Part shown: piece after piece, positions 4,873-13,211 of the stretch
How the letters are laid out: every line of letters starts with the position of its first letter
Numbering within the stretch: the stretch's first letter is position 1
Assembly: GCA_017442765.1 (NCBI GenBank)
Contig: JAFRZC010000236.1
Location: 1-15,840, forward strand
DNA from: Prevotella sp.
GTDB taxonomy: Bacteria; Bacteroidota; Bacteroidia; Bacteroidales; Bacteroidaceae
Reading direction: 5' to 3'
DNA: 15,840 bases
Notes under the pieces: model-generated
The model's database searches: none
The model's input: the letters and a program-made list of their open reading frames with translations, nothing else
What the model was told of the DNA's origin: nothing
Position numbers and translations under genes: made by a program

Positions 4873-7800
4873 ATGAGAAAGATTCTGTTAAGGCTGATTG
4901 CGCTGTTTCTCGCGGTGATAGGGTGTCGACAGGTTGCCGTCGCCCAAATGTCTGACAATGGCTACGAGCATCTTTGGAAACAGGTGAACGAGGCACTGGA
5001 GAAAGATTTGCCGCAGGATGCCATAAAGGCACTGGCAAAGATTACGGGGCGTGCGCGGTCGGATGGCCGCTACGGCGACATGATGCGCGCCGAGCTGACC
5101 GACCTTCAAGTGCGCACGATGGTAAGCCCCGACTCGCTGTCCTCGGCGGTGGCACGCATAGAGGCCTCGGCAGAGCGGTCGGAGGGTGTCGTACGAGCCG
5201 TTTACGAGGCGGTGCTCGGAAGAGTGTATAAAACTCGCAGCGAGCTGGGCGAAGACCATATAGAGCGAAGCCAGCGATGGTATCAGGCTGCGATGGCAGA
5301 CCCGTCGCTGTTGGCGGGTGTAAAGGCTGACGGCTATGTACCCTTGGTTGTGACAGGTGCCGACAGCGAGATTTTCGCTGGCGACCTGCTACATGTCATC
5401 GGTAGGGAGGCTGACGCAGAGAATCGTCTCTACGAATACTATCGCCACAGCGGTAACCGACGGGCTGCATGTCTGACAGCCTTGTGGGCACTTAACGACC
5501 CGGACTGCTCGTCTGTAGAGAAGGCCGACTCGCTCGACCGCCTCATCGACGAATATGGCGACTTGCAGGAGGCAGGCGCGCTGGCCGTCGCGAGGTATGA
5601 CCTTATTGGGGTGAAACCTCTCAATGGGCTGAAGGGTGCTGAGGGGAAGGTGGCTTTTATCAACGAAGCACTGAACCGCTGGGGCGAATGGAAGGGCATG
5701 AGCCGTCTGCGCAATGAGTTGCAACGGCTGACTCAGCCTCGCTTTGAGCTGTCGGTAGGCAGCGACGTGATGCCGGCGGGAAAGCCAGGGAAGATAGTCG
5801 TCAGCTCGTTGTGCAACCTAAAAGAACTGCTGTTGAGAATAGAGCGGCTCGATGTGGACGGCTGCACTGACCTGAACCCCATGCGCAAGGAGGATTATGA
5901 GCAGTTGGTGAAAAAACTCGTCAAGAACGACGTGAGGGAATATCGCAAACAGTTCGACCCCTCGCTGGCTGACTATGAGGTGGTCAGAGATACCATCTTC
6001 TACGATGCGCTGCCCGTAGGAGTGTATCTGCTGACGGCGACAACCGACAATGGCAAGATAGAGCCGAAACGGGCGTTGCTGCGGGTGAGCAACCTGCGGA
6101 TGCTCTGGCAGGAGCTGCCCGGGAAGCGAGTGCGCATGGCCGTGGTCGATGCACTGACAGGGCAGCCTGTAGGCGGTGCGAAAGCAAAACTGAGGTGGCA
6201 TCGCTACGGCAAGCAGGACAAAACGGAGACGATGACCATGGATGCCAACGGCGAGGCTGTCTATAAATATGACAACGAGAAGCCCGACTATGTGTGGCCG
6301 TTTGCAACGGGCGACCGCGCTATGCGCGAGTCGAACTATAACAGCTATTTCAGTTATAGCCCGTCGGAGAAGACACAGCGCATGATAAACCTCTATACCG
6401 ACAGGAGCCTCTATCGGCCCGGGCAGACGGTACATGTGGCCGCAATGGTCTATGACAACATCCGCCATGCTGATATGACAACCGTCGCAGAGGAGAAACT
6501 TACACTCATCCTCCGCGATGCCAACTACAAGGAGATATCGCGAAAAGAGCTGACCACCGACGAGTATGGCGTGGCCAGTGCCGGCTTCGACTTGCCTTCA
6601 AGCGGACTGACAGGCCAGTTCTCGATCTATAGCCCGGGCAAGGCAGGCGGGTCGGTCTCGTTCTCTGTCGAGGAATATAAACGCCCCACGTTCAAGGTCG
6701 AGTTCGACAGGGTGGAGCACGAATATGCCGTTGGAGACACGATTGAGGTGAAGGGTCATGCGTTGAGCCTCGCAGGGGTGCCTGTGCAGGGTGCAAGGGT
6801 GAAAGTGACCTGCAACCGACGGCCGGCTTTCTGGTGGTATCGCGACACGTCGGGAGGATTATCCGCGACACTGGCCGACTCGCTGATTACCGACGACGAC
6901 GGCTGCTTTATCGTAAAACTGCCGCTGACGTTGCCGGAGACAACAGAGAAACGTCCGAGTCGATACTATCGTTTCGACCTTCTGGCCGAGGTGACCGATG
7001 TGGCAGGTGAGACACGTAGCGGAGAGACAAGCGTGCCCCTGAGCGACCGCCCGACGGCCTTCTCGAGCAGTCTGCCTACGAAATCGCTGCGCGACAACCT
7101 GCGCACGCTGACATTCAATTATGTCAATAATGCCGGCACGCCCATCGAGGGACAGGTGAAATATCGCTTCGACGACGGCAAGGAAATGACGTGTAAGGCC
7201 AATGAGGCGACCGACATCAGCAAGACAGTCGGCGCACTGAACCCCGGAAAGCACATGCTGACGGCCGTCTGCGGCACGGATACGCTAAAGGAAAGTATTA
7301 TCCTCTTCACATACGAGGATCGTCGGCCAGTGGTCGAGACTCACGACTGGTTCTATCAGTCGGCAACACAATTCCCCACCGACGGCAAGCCTGTCTATAT
7401 CCAGATAGGAAGCTCCGACCCCGACCAGCATATCTTCTATTCGATAATCGCAGGGAATAAGGTCGTCGAAAGCGGGCAAATCAAACAGTCTGACGCGCTC
7501 ACAACGCGAAAATTCTTCTATAAGGAAGAGTATGGCGACGGCATCGTGCTGACTTACACGTGGATAAAGAATGATGTCGTCTATGAGCATAGGGCGCGTA
7601 TCGAGAAACCCTTGCCCGACAAACGACTGCTGATGAAGTGGACAACCTTCCGCGACAAGCTCAAGCCCGGGCAGCAGGAGCAGTGGACGCTGAACATCAC
7701 CACACCCGACGGCAAGCCCGCCCGGGCGCAGATGATGGCCGTGCTCTACGACAAGTCGCTCGACATGATAAAGTCGCACTCGTGGGCGTTCTCGCCATGG

Positions 7801-10425
7801 CTCTACCGACAAGTGCCCGATGCCGACTGGAGGTCGATGGGAACGAGCTATCTCAGCCTCTCAGGAAACCAGTACTACAGAGCTCTGCGGGTCGAGTCGC
7901 TGTCGCTCAGCCATTTCGACGAGTCGCTGTTCTCGTACTATTACCGTTCCCGCTACCGAAGAAACGAAATAGACGCATTGGGAGCCGCCATGCCGATGGT
8001 GATGGAGTCGAGGGCTGTGTTAGCGAAGAAAGAAGTGGCAGCCAACTATGAGGAAATGACATCAGACGAGGAGTCCGCAACAGACCGGGAAACGTCGGAA
8101 GGGAAACCAACCGACGACCAAGGCACAAAGGGCGATGGCGTGCAGATGCGCGAGAACCTTGCCGAGACAGCCTTCTTCTATCCCGACCTGCTGACCGACG
8201 GAAAGGGCAATGTGGCAATACGGTTCACCCTGCCCGAGAGCGTCACCACATGGAAGTTCATGGGACTGGCGCACGACAAGGCGATGAACTACGGACAGCT
8301 GGGCGGCGAGACTGTCGCACAGAAGACCGTCATGGTGCAACCCAACGTGCCGCGATTTGTACGTGCGGGCGACAAGGCGCAAATCTCCACACGCATCTTC
8401 AATACCTCTGAACAGACGGTCAGCGGAACAGCATGCCTGCAACTGCTCGACCCTGAGACCGAACAGGTGCTCGCTACCGTGGAGAACCCCTTTACCGTCG
8501 AGGCAAAGAAAACGGGCAGTGCCACATTCGATGTCGATATGGCCGCCCTCGCCGACGCAATATCAGGCAATCCTCTACTCATCTGCCGCATCATGGCTGA
8601 GGGCGACGGCTACAGCGACGGCGAGCAGCACTATCTGCCCGTGATGCCCGACAAGGAGCCGGTGACCAATACTTTCGCCATCACTCAGCACGAGCCCGAG
8701 ACCACATCGGTAGATCTTAACGCGCTGCTTCCCGTGCGCGACAAGACAAGTAAGCTCACGATTGAATACACCAACCATCCTGTGTGGCTGCTCATCCAGG
8801 CGCTGCCCACCATGGCTATAACTCGCGACGACAATGCCGTCAGCTTGTCCATGGCCTATTATTCCAACAGCATCGCCAACTACCTGCTCCACCTCTCGCC
8901 GTCTATCAAGGAGACCATCGGCCAGTGGCAGCTCGAGACAGGTAAAGAGACCAGTCTGATGAGCAACTTGCAGAAAAACGAGTCGTTGAAGAATCTCCTG
9001 CTCAACGAGACACCATGGGTGTTAGAGGCTGAGAACGAGGCAGAGCAGAAGCGATTGCTCATGAACTATTTTGACGAGTCGGCGGTCAGCCAACGATTAG
9101 AAACCTATCTCAAAAAACTGAAGAAACTGCAAAACGGCGACGGCTCCTTCTCATGGTGGCCGGGGATGCGAGGAAGCGTATGGATGACGGCTGAGGTCTG
9201 TCAGCAGCTCATCCGCCTGAACGTCATGCTCGGAAAGCAAGACGATACAGAAAAACTCATCAGCAAAGGCATGCTGTTCCTCGCCGACGAGATAAAGCTG
9301 GAGGTGAAGGAGCTGAAAAAGATACAGAAACGCAGTAAGGTGAAATGGCCACGGCCATCGGAGCTGGCCATCGACTATCTATATACCTGTGCGATGGACG
9401 GAAGGCAGATGAGCGGCAGCCAGCAGGCCGACATCGACTATCTTGTGGGGCTGCTTGAGAAACAGACCACCGAGTTCTCCATCTATGGAAAGGCACGCTC
9501 GGCACTTATCTTCGCCAAGTTCGGAAAGGCACAGAAGGCCGTTGAGTATCTGGAGAGCATACGCCAGTACACCGTCTATACCAAAGAGATGGGGCGCTAT
9601 TTCGATACGCCAAAGGCACTTTATTCGTGGCGCGACTACCGCATCCCCTCGCAGGTGGCTGCCATCGAGGCACTCAAGGCATTGGCGCCTGGCGACAAGC
9701 CTACCATCTCTGAGATGCAACGCTGGCTGCTGCAGGAAAAACGCACGCAGGCATGGGATACGCCTATCAACAGCGTGAATGCGGTCTATGCCTTCCTTGA
9801 GGGCGAGATGGACAAACTGCAGACGGGGGAACTGTCAACCCTAAGTATCGACGGACAGACGATTGACATGCCAAAGGCTACCGCCGGCTTGGGCTATATC
9901 AAAACCACACTCCCTGCCGACGACGCGCAAACGCTGACCGTGGAGAAAACCTCGGAGGGAACATCGTGGGGAGCTGTCTATGCTCAGTTCATGCAAACCT
10001 CGACAGAGGTCGAAGACGCTTCGACAGGCTTGAGCGTGACACGGGAGATTCGACGTCAAGTGGATGGGCAGTGGAAAGCTGTCGGCGAGGGAGAGACCTT
10101 GCATGTGGGCGACCGCGTGAAAGTGCATATCACCATTCAGGCCGACCGCGACTACGACTTCGTGCAGCTCATCGACAAACGAGCCGCCTGTCTCGAGCCC
10201 GTCAATCAGCTTAGCGGCTATCATTGGCCGTACTACTGCTCGCCGCGCGACAACACGACCAACTACTATTTCGACCAGCTCGCCAAGGGCAAGCATGTGG
10301 TCGAGACTGAATACCACATCGACCGCGCCGGCCGATACCAGACGGGAACCTGCACCGTGCAGTGCGCCTATAGCCCCGAGTTCTCTGCCCGTGAGAAAGC
10401 AAAGGTCATAAATGTGCTTCGCTAA
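4873..10425 (+). CDS. Large alpha-2-macroglobulin family protein lacking the thioester motif
   Basis: An 1850-residue exported protein of the bacterial alpha-2-macroglobulin (YfaS-like) family, thought to sit in the periplasm or on the envelope and trap or sense proteases. Residues 1-25 are an export signal. VIGC at 15-18 fits a lipobox, but AVAQ at about 22-25 equally suits signal peptidase I, so lipidation is uncertain. A helical region (about 30-290) precedes macroglobulin domains. One contains YTDRSLYRPGQ (about 507), typical of MG2; the later ETAFFYPDLLTDGKG (about 1097) marks the family's central A2M domain. Before it lies an acidic, flexible stretch (about 1054-1095) that could act as bait region or linker. 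A thioester-type helical domain runs from about 1300 to 1640 and includes DGSFSWWPGM. Where relatives have C-x-E-Q, this protein has NAVS (1321-1324), so no thioester can form. The C-terminal domain contains IDKRAACLEPV. Confidence 0.92.
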   Translation: MRKILLRLIALFLAVIGCRQVAVAQMSDNGYEHLWKQVNEALEKDLPQDAIKALAKITGRARSDGRYGDMMRAELTDLQVRTMVSPDSLSSAVARIEASAERSEGVVRAVYEAVLGRVYKTRSELGEDHIERSQRWYQAAMADPSLLAGVKADGYVPLVVTGADSEIFAGDLLHVIGREADAENRLYEYYRHSGNRRAACLTALWALNDPDCSSVEKADSLDRLIDEYGDLQEAGALAVARYDLIGVKPLNGLKGAEGKVAFINEALNRWGEWKGMSRLRNELQRLTQPRFELSVGSDVMPAGKPGKIVVSSLCNLKELLLRIERLDVDGCTDLNPMRKEDYEQLVKKLVKNDVREYRKQFDPSLADYEVVRDTIFYDALPVGVYLLTATTDNGKIEPKRALLRVSNLRMLWQELPGKRVRMAVVDALTGQPVGGAKAKLRWHRYGKQDKTETMTMDANGEAVYKYDNEKPDYVWPFATGDRAMRESNYNSYFSYSPSEKTQRMINLYTDRSLYRPGQTVHVAAMVYDNIRHADMTTVAEEKLTLILRDANYKEISRKELTTDEYGVASAGFDLPSSGLTGQFSIYSPGKAGGSVSFSVEEYKRPTFKVEFDRVEHEYAVGDTIEVKGHALSLAGVPVQGARVKVTCNRRPAFWWYRDTSGGLSATLADSLITDDDGCFIVKLPLTLPETTEKRPSRYYRFDLLAEVTDVAGETRSGETSVPLSDRPTAFSSSLPTKSLRDNLRTLTFNYVNNAGTPIEGQVKYRFDDGKEMTCKANEATDISKTVGALNPGKHMLTAVCGTDTLKESIILFTYEDRRPVVETHDWFYQSATQFPTDGKPVYIQIGSSDPDQHIFYSIIAGNKVVESGQIKQSDALTTRKFFYKEEYGDGIVLTYTWIKNDVVYEHRARIEKPLPDKRLLMKWTTFRDKLKPGQQEQWTLNITTPDGKPARAQMMAVLYDKSLDMIKSHSWAFSPWLYRQVPDADWRSMGTSYLSLSGNQYYRALRVESLSLSHFDESLFSYYYRSRYRRNEIDALGAAMPMVMESRAVLAKKEVAANYEEMTSDEESATDRETSEGKPTDDQGTKGDGVQMRENLAETAFFYPDLLTDGKGNVAIRFTLPESVTTWKFMGLAHDKAMNYGQLGGETVAQKTVMVQPNVPRFVRAGDKAQISTRIFNTSEQTVSGTACLQLLDPETEQVLATVENPFTVEAKKTGSATFDVDMAALADAISGNPLLICRIMAEGDGYSDGEQHYLPVMPDKEPVTNTFAITQHEPETTSVDLNALLPVRDKTSKLTIEYTNHPVWLLIQALPTMAITRDDNAVSLSMAYYSNSIANYLLHLSPSIKETIGQWQLETGKETSLMSNLQKNESLKNLLLNETPWVLEAENEAEQKRLLMNYFDESAVSQRLETYLKKLKKLQNGDGSFSWWPGMRGSVWMTAEVCQQLIRLNVMLGKQDDTEKLISKGMLFLADEIKLEVKELKKIQKRSKVKWPRPSELAIDYLYTCAMDGRQMSGSQQADIDYLVGLLEKQTTEFSIYGKARSALIFAKFGKAQKAVEYLESIRQYTVYTKEMGRYFDTPKALYSWRDYRIPSQVAAIEALKALAPGDKPTISEMQRWLLQEKRTQAWDTPINSVNAVYAFLEGEMDKLQTGELSTLSIDGQTIDMPKATAGLGYIKTTLPADDAQTLTVEKTSEGTSWGAVYAQFMQTSTEVEDASTGLSVTREIRRQVDGQWKAVGEGETLHVGDRVKVHITIQADRDYDFVQLIDKRAACLEPVNQLSGYHWPYYCSPRDNTTNYYFDQLAKGKHVVETEYHIDRAGRYQTGTCTVQCAYSPEFSAREKAKVINVLR

Positions 10426-10434
10426 TGAATGAAC

Positions 10435-10500
10435 GAACGATAGCTTTACTGACGAAGAACGATAGCTTTATTAAAGAAGAACGATAGCTTTGCAAATGAA
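10435..10500. repeat. Three tandem copies of a 22-bp repeat
   Basis: GAACGATAGCTTT begins at 10435, 10457 and 10479, exactly 22 bp apart. Each copy continues with six variable bases and ends GAA. The core contains TAGCTTT; in the third copy it becomes TAGCTTTG (10485-10492), a match to the Bacteroidetes -7 motif 25 bp before the DUF1573 start. No proper -33 TTTG stands 19-21 bp upstream of it, so a promoter is only possible. The array fills most of the gap between the macroglobulin stop and the next gene. Confidence 0.9.
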
Positions 10501-10516
10501 TAATATTTAATGAATA

Positions 10517-11641
10517 ATGAGTAGATTCTTTCAACATTTCAACCCTCCAGCATTTCAGCTTTTCAAAAGGTCTCGTCTAATCGCGGTTCTCACTTTTAAC
10601 TTTTTGCTTTTCACTCTGGTTAGCGAAGGACAGGTGATGACCGTCGCAAACGATGTGATAGACTGCGGGCAGGTGGTGTTCCATCATCCTGTCACAGCCG
10701 AGTTCGAGGTGGTCAACTCCTCTCAAAGCCCGCTGACGATAACAGGAGTCAGGGCGAGTTGCGGATGCACAAAAACAGACTACCCCTTAACGGCCATCCG
10801 AGCAGGGCAGACGTTTCCTGTACGGGTGACCTACGACGCTGCCCAGATGGGGCATTTCTACAAACTTGTCGGGGTGTATGCCGATGGTGCCGACCAGCCA
10901 CTCATGCTCATCATAAAAGGGGTCGTCGTTGACCAGGTCGTTGATTTTGAGGGAAACTATCCCGTTAAGCTGGGCAATATTGATGCTGAACGTAACTATG
11001 TTGAATTTGACAATGTCGGGCGTGGAGAGCGGCCGCAGCAGAAAATCTTTATCAAGAACAATACAGAGGAGACCATCCAGCCCGTTCTCATGCATCTGCC
11101 CGCCTATCTGCAGGCCTACGTCTCGCCCTCGAAGATTGAGCCGGGGAAGGCTGGAATGGCTATCATCACGTTGGACTCTGAGCGGCTCGATAACTACGGC
11201 TTGACGCAGACATCGGTCTTCCTCGGCAGTTATCCTGGAGACAAGGTGAGCCAAGACAAGGAGATACAAGTCTCTGCCGTCCTATTGCCCAATTTTGCCA
11301 ATCTCTCCGAGCATGAGCGACAAGCGGCTCCACGCATACGCCTTTCTACTACAAAACTGAAGCTTGGCGATATGAAGGGCGGAAAAAAGAAGAAAACAGA
11401 GATACTGCTTACCAATGACGGTCGCCAGGCACTCGACATCAGCAGCATTCAGATGTTCACCACGGGCGTTCAGATGTCTTTGCCAAAAACAAAACTTGCC
11501 CCGGGCGAGACAACCAAGATGAAGATTACCGTGAGTCCTTCACTCATTCCGCACTCCGCGTCGGGCACAGCTCCACGTCCACGTATTCTCATGATTACCA
11601 ACGACCCCGATAATCCAAAAGTCACCATAGAAATTGAGTGA
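10517..11641 (+). CDS. DUF1573 domain-containing exported protein
   Basis: A 374-residue protein, predicted to be exported. Function is unknown; these proteins are abundant in Bacteroidetes envelopes. Residues 1-38 hold a basic and then hydrophobic segment (LIAVLTFNFLLFTLV) that could serve as a signal peptide cleaved near SEG-QVM. The DUF1573 domain (about 45-130) has the hallmark ASCGCTKTDYP with C82 and C84. Further immunoglobulin-like repeats follow at about 170-220 and 269-345, ending in ILMITNDPDNP, usual for this family. No other ATG lies near the N-terminus, so the start at 10517 is kept, although its first 20 residues come from repetitive, T/C-rich DNA. Residues 340-355 (from SPSLIPHSAS) add about ten residues relative to what I recall of relatives. 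It follows the macroglobulin gene by 91 bp and precedes ispH by 28 bp, so co-transcription is likely. Confidence 0.85.
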   Translation: MSRFFQHFNPPAFQLFKRSRLIAVLTFNFLLFTLVSEGQVMTVANDVIDCGQVVFHHPVTAEFEVVNSSQSPLTITGVRASCGCTKTDYPLTAIRAGQTFPVRVTYDAAQMGHFYKLVGVYADGADQPLMLIIKGVVVDQVVDFEGNYPVKLGNIDAERNYVEFDNVGRGERPQQKIFIKNNTEETIQPVLMHLPAYLQAYVSPSKIEPGKAGMAIITLDSERLDNYGLTQTSVFLGSYPGDKVSQDKEIQVSAVLLPNFANLSEHERQAAPRIRLSTTKLKLGDMKGGKKKKTEILLTNDGRQALDISSIQMFTTGVQMSLPKTKLAPGETTKMKITVSPSLIPHSASGTAPRPRILMITNDPDNPKVTIEIE

Positions 11642-11669
11642 ATAAAAACAGAGGCACGGAAAAGTTCGC

Positions 11670-12542
11670 ATGAAATGCAAAGTTGAAATTGACGAGGGCA
11701 GTGGATTCTGCTTTGGTGTCACAACAGCCATCCGCAAGGCAGAGGAAGAACTGGCAAAGGGCAACGAGCTTTATTGTCTTGGCGATATTGTGCATAATGC
11801 CGAGGAATGCAAGCGGTTGCGCCGCCTTGGCCTTGTCACTATCGACCACCGTCAGCTCTCTGAACTACACGATGTGAAAGTGTTGCTGCGTGCCCATGGC
11901 GAGCCGCCGGAGACCTATGAGACGGCCAAGCGCAACAGCATTGAGATTATTGATGCCACCTGCCCTGTCGTGCTACAGTTGCAAAGGCGCATTAAACGGA
12001 ACTACTCTCTTCCCTCTGAGGGTGGAGAGAACGGGGCTCAGACGGTTATTTTCGGTAAGCAGGGGCATGCTGAGGTGCTTGGGCTTGTCGGGCAGACCGC
12101 AGGCAGGGCAATTGTCATCGAGAACATCGACGACGCTCGGAGACTTGATTTCCAGCACGACATCAGCCTCTATTCGCAAACCACAAAGAGTCTCGACGAG
12201 TTCCATCGTATTGTGGATTATATACAAACCCACATCTCGCCTCGTGCCACCTTCCGTCGTTTCGACACAATCTGTCGTCAGGTGGCCAATCGCATTCCGC
12301 GAATAGCCGAGTTTGCCGCACGACACGATGTTGTTGTCTTTGTCAGTGGAAGGAAGAGCTCCAACGGGCGCGTTCTTTTCAGCCAGTGCCTGAGCGTCAA
12401 TCCGAGGAGTCATCATGTGGAAACAGCTGAGGAAATACGTCCTGAGTGGTTTGTCGAGGCCCTGTCTGTTGGCATCTGCGGAGCAACAAGCACGCCTAAG
12501 TGGCTGATGGAGCTGTGTCGCGACAGGGTTATAGGGTGTTGA
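11670..12542 (+). CDS. ispH: 4-hydroxy-3-methylbut-2-enyl diphosphate reductase (IspH/LytB)
   Basis: This 290-residue cytosolic iron-sulfur enzyme performs the last step of the MEP pathway, reducing HMBPP to IPP and DMAPP. The three cluster ligands are visible: C14 in GFCFGV, C98 in DATCPV and C202 in DTICRQ. Substrate-site residues are also present: H42 (VHN), H76 (RAHGEPP), H133 and E135 (GHAEV), T171/T172 (QTTKSLDEF), the S-S-N of KSSNGRVL (230-232), and S274 in ATSTPKWL. The length is normal for bacterial IspH. Between the second-cysteine region and the GHAEV motif is an extra stretch of about ten residues, SLPSEGGENG, encoded by an imperfect palindrome (12006-12030). The gene lies 28 bp after DUF1573 on the same strand and converges with the regulator gene over a 12-bp gap. 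Confidence 0.96.
   Translation: MKCKVEIDEGSGFCFGVTTAIRKAEEELAKGNELYCLGDIVHNAEECKRLRRLGLVTIDHRQLSELHDVKVLLRAHGEPPETYETAKRNSIEIIDATCPVVLQLQRRIKRNYSLPSEGGENGAQTVIFGKQGHAEVLGLVGQTAGRAIVIENIDDARRLDFQHDISLYSQTTKSLDEFHRIVDYIQTHISPRATFRRFDTICRQVANRIPRIAEFAARHDVVVFVSGRKSSNGRVLFSQCLSVNPRSHHVETAEEIRPEWFVEALSVGICGATSTPKWLMELCRDRVIGC
12006..12030. repeat. Imperfect palindrome inside ispH
   Basis: TCTCT (12006-12010) pairs with AGAGA (12026-12030), and CCCT (12012-12015) pairs with AGGG (12019-12022) around a 3-base loop. It encodes the apparently inserted LPSEGGE peptide of IspH. Its makeup resembles the G/C-rich palindromic tracts in the helicase gene, but it is not the same sequence. Confidence 0.5.
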
Positions 12543-12554
12543 CTCCTTTTCCCT

Positions 12555-13211
12555 TTATTGCCCCTCTCTCAGTTTTTCGAGGGCGGGAATGGTAATTTGG
12601 GCTCGTTCGAGTTCGACGAGTCCGTCGCGCTGCATGGCTCGCAGCTCTTTTGACACATGGAGTCGGCTTGCCGCAAGCTCGAGGGCAAGCTGCTGGAGGG
12701 TTATATTGAGGATTTTCTCTCCGGCAGGGTGTGTGCAGCGGTCTTGAACGAATCGGACGATGCGCTGTCGCAGATTGGCGGGTGGCGGCTGCCAAGTTTG
12801 ACGAAGGGCTTTCTGCGCCTGTGTGGCAATAGTGTTTTGGAGGTTGAGGCAGAAGACGAGATTCTCCCTTGATAGGCGCAGGGCTTCTTCTTTGCTGAGT
12901 GCCATGAGGCGGACGGCAGTCTTGGCCGTAATGGTGCGAGGACTGTAGGGACGTAAGCCGAAAAGGTGCTCGGGATGAATGAGCATAGGTGCGTTATGGG
13001 TCTCGCTGATGCTGTAGCCGTGGTTATGGGCGTATCGTGTGGCGATGACGGAGCCGTTGAGAAGGAAGAGCAGTTGGCCGCAAGGGTCGCCCTCGGCCAG
13101 AATAATCTCCCCTGCATCGGCCTTTCGGAAGTCAAAGCGGGTCTCTGCGATGATGGTTTGCAGATGAGCGTATTCTATGCCTTGGAATAGGGGCAGCTGC
13201 TGAAGGTTCAT
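12555..13211 (-). CDS. Crp/Fnr family transcriptional regulator
   Basis: A 218-residue DNA-binding regulator. The N-terminal cyclic-nucleotide-binding-like beta-roll (about 1-115) includes GDPCGQLLFLLNGSV. The long dimerisation helix follows, then a winged helix-turn-helix (about 165-205) with LQQLALELAASRLHVSKELRAM. The usual cAMP-pocket signature FGE...RSA is replaced by FGLRPYSPRTITA, and there is no Fnr-type N-terminal cysteine cluster, so the ligand is unknown and need not be cAMP. Its ATG overlaps the apbE stop as ATGA (13208-13211), making it the last gene of the minus-strand operon and probably translationally coupled. It may regulate its own operon, but no operator can be identified because the operon promoter is outside the window. 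Confidence 0.92.
   Translation of the reverse strand: MNLQQLPLFQGIEYAHLQTIIAETRFDFRKADAGEIILAEGDPCGQLLFLLNGSVIATRYAHNHGYSISETHNAPMLIHPEHLFGLRPYSPRTITAKTAVRLMALSKEEALRLSRENLVFCLNLQNTIATQAQKALRQTWQPPPANLRQRIVRFVQDRCTHPAGEKILNITLQQLALELAASRLHVSKELRAMQRDGLVELERAQITIPALEKLREGQ

Noticed and set aside
4873..4926. Firm call of the macroglobulin as a lipoprotein through VIGC (Cys18)
   Set aside because: AVAQ-MSD a few residues later is an equally good signal peptidase I site, so the question is left open.
5818..6468. 216-codon minus-strand open frame inside the macroglobulin gene
   Set aside because: It is antisense to a clearly conserved coding region; its composition (many His, Arg and Cys) is typical of shadow frames in GC-rich genes.
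12543..12554. Bidirectional terminator between ispH and the regulator gene
   Set aside because: The gap is only 12 bp of pyrimidine-rich sequence with no inverted repeat.
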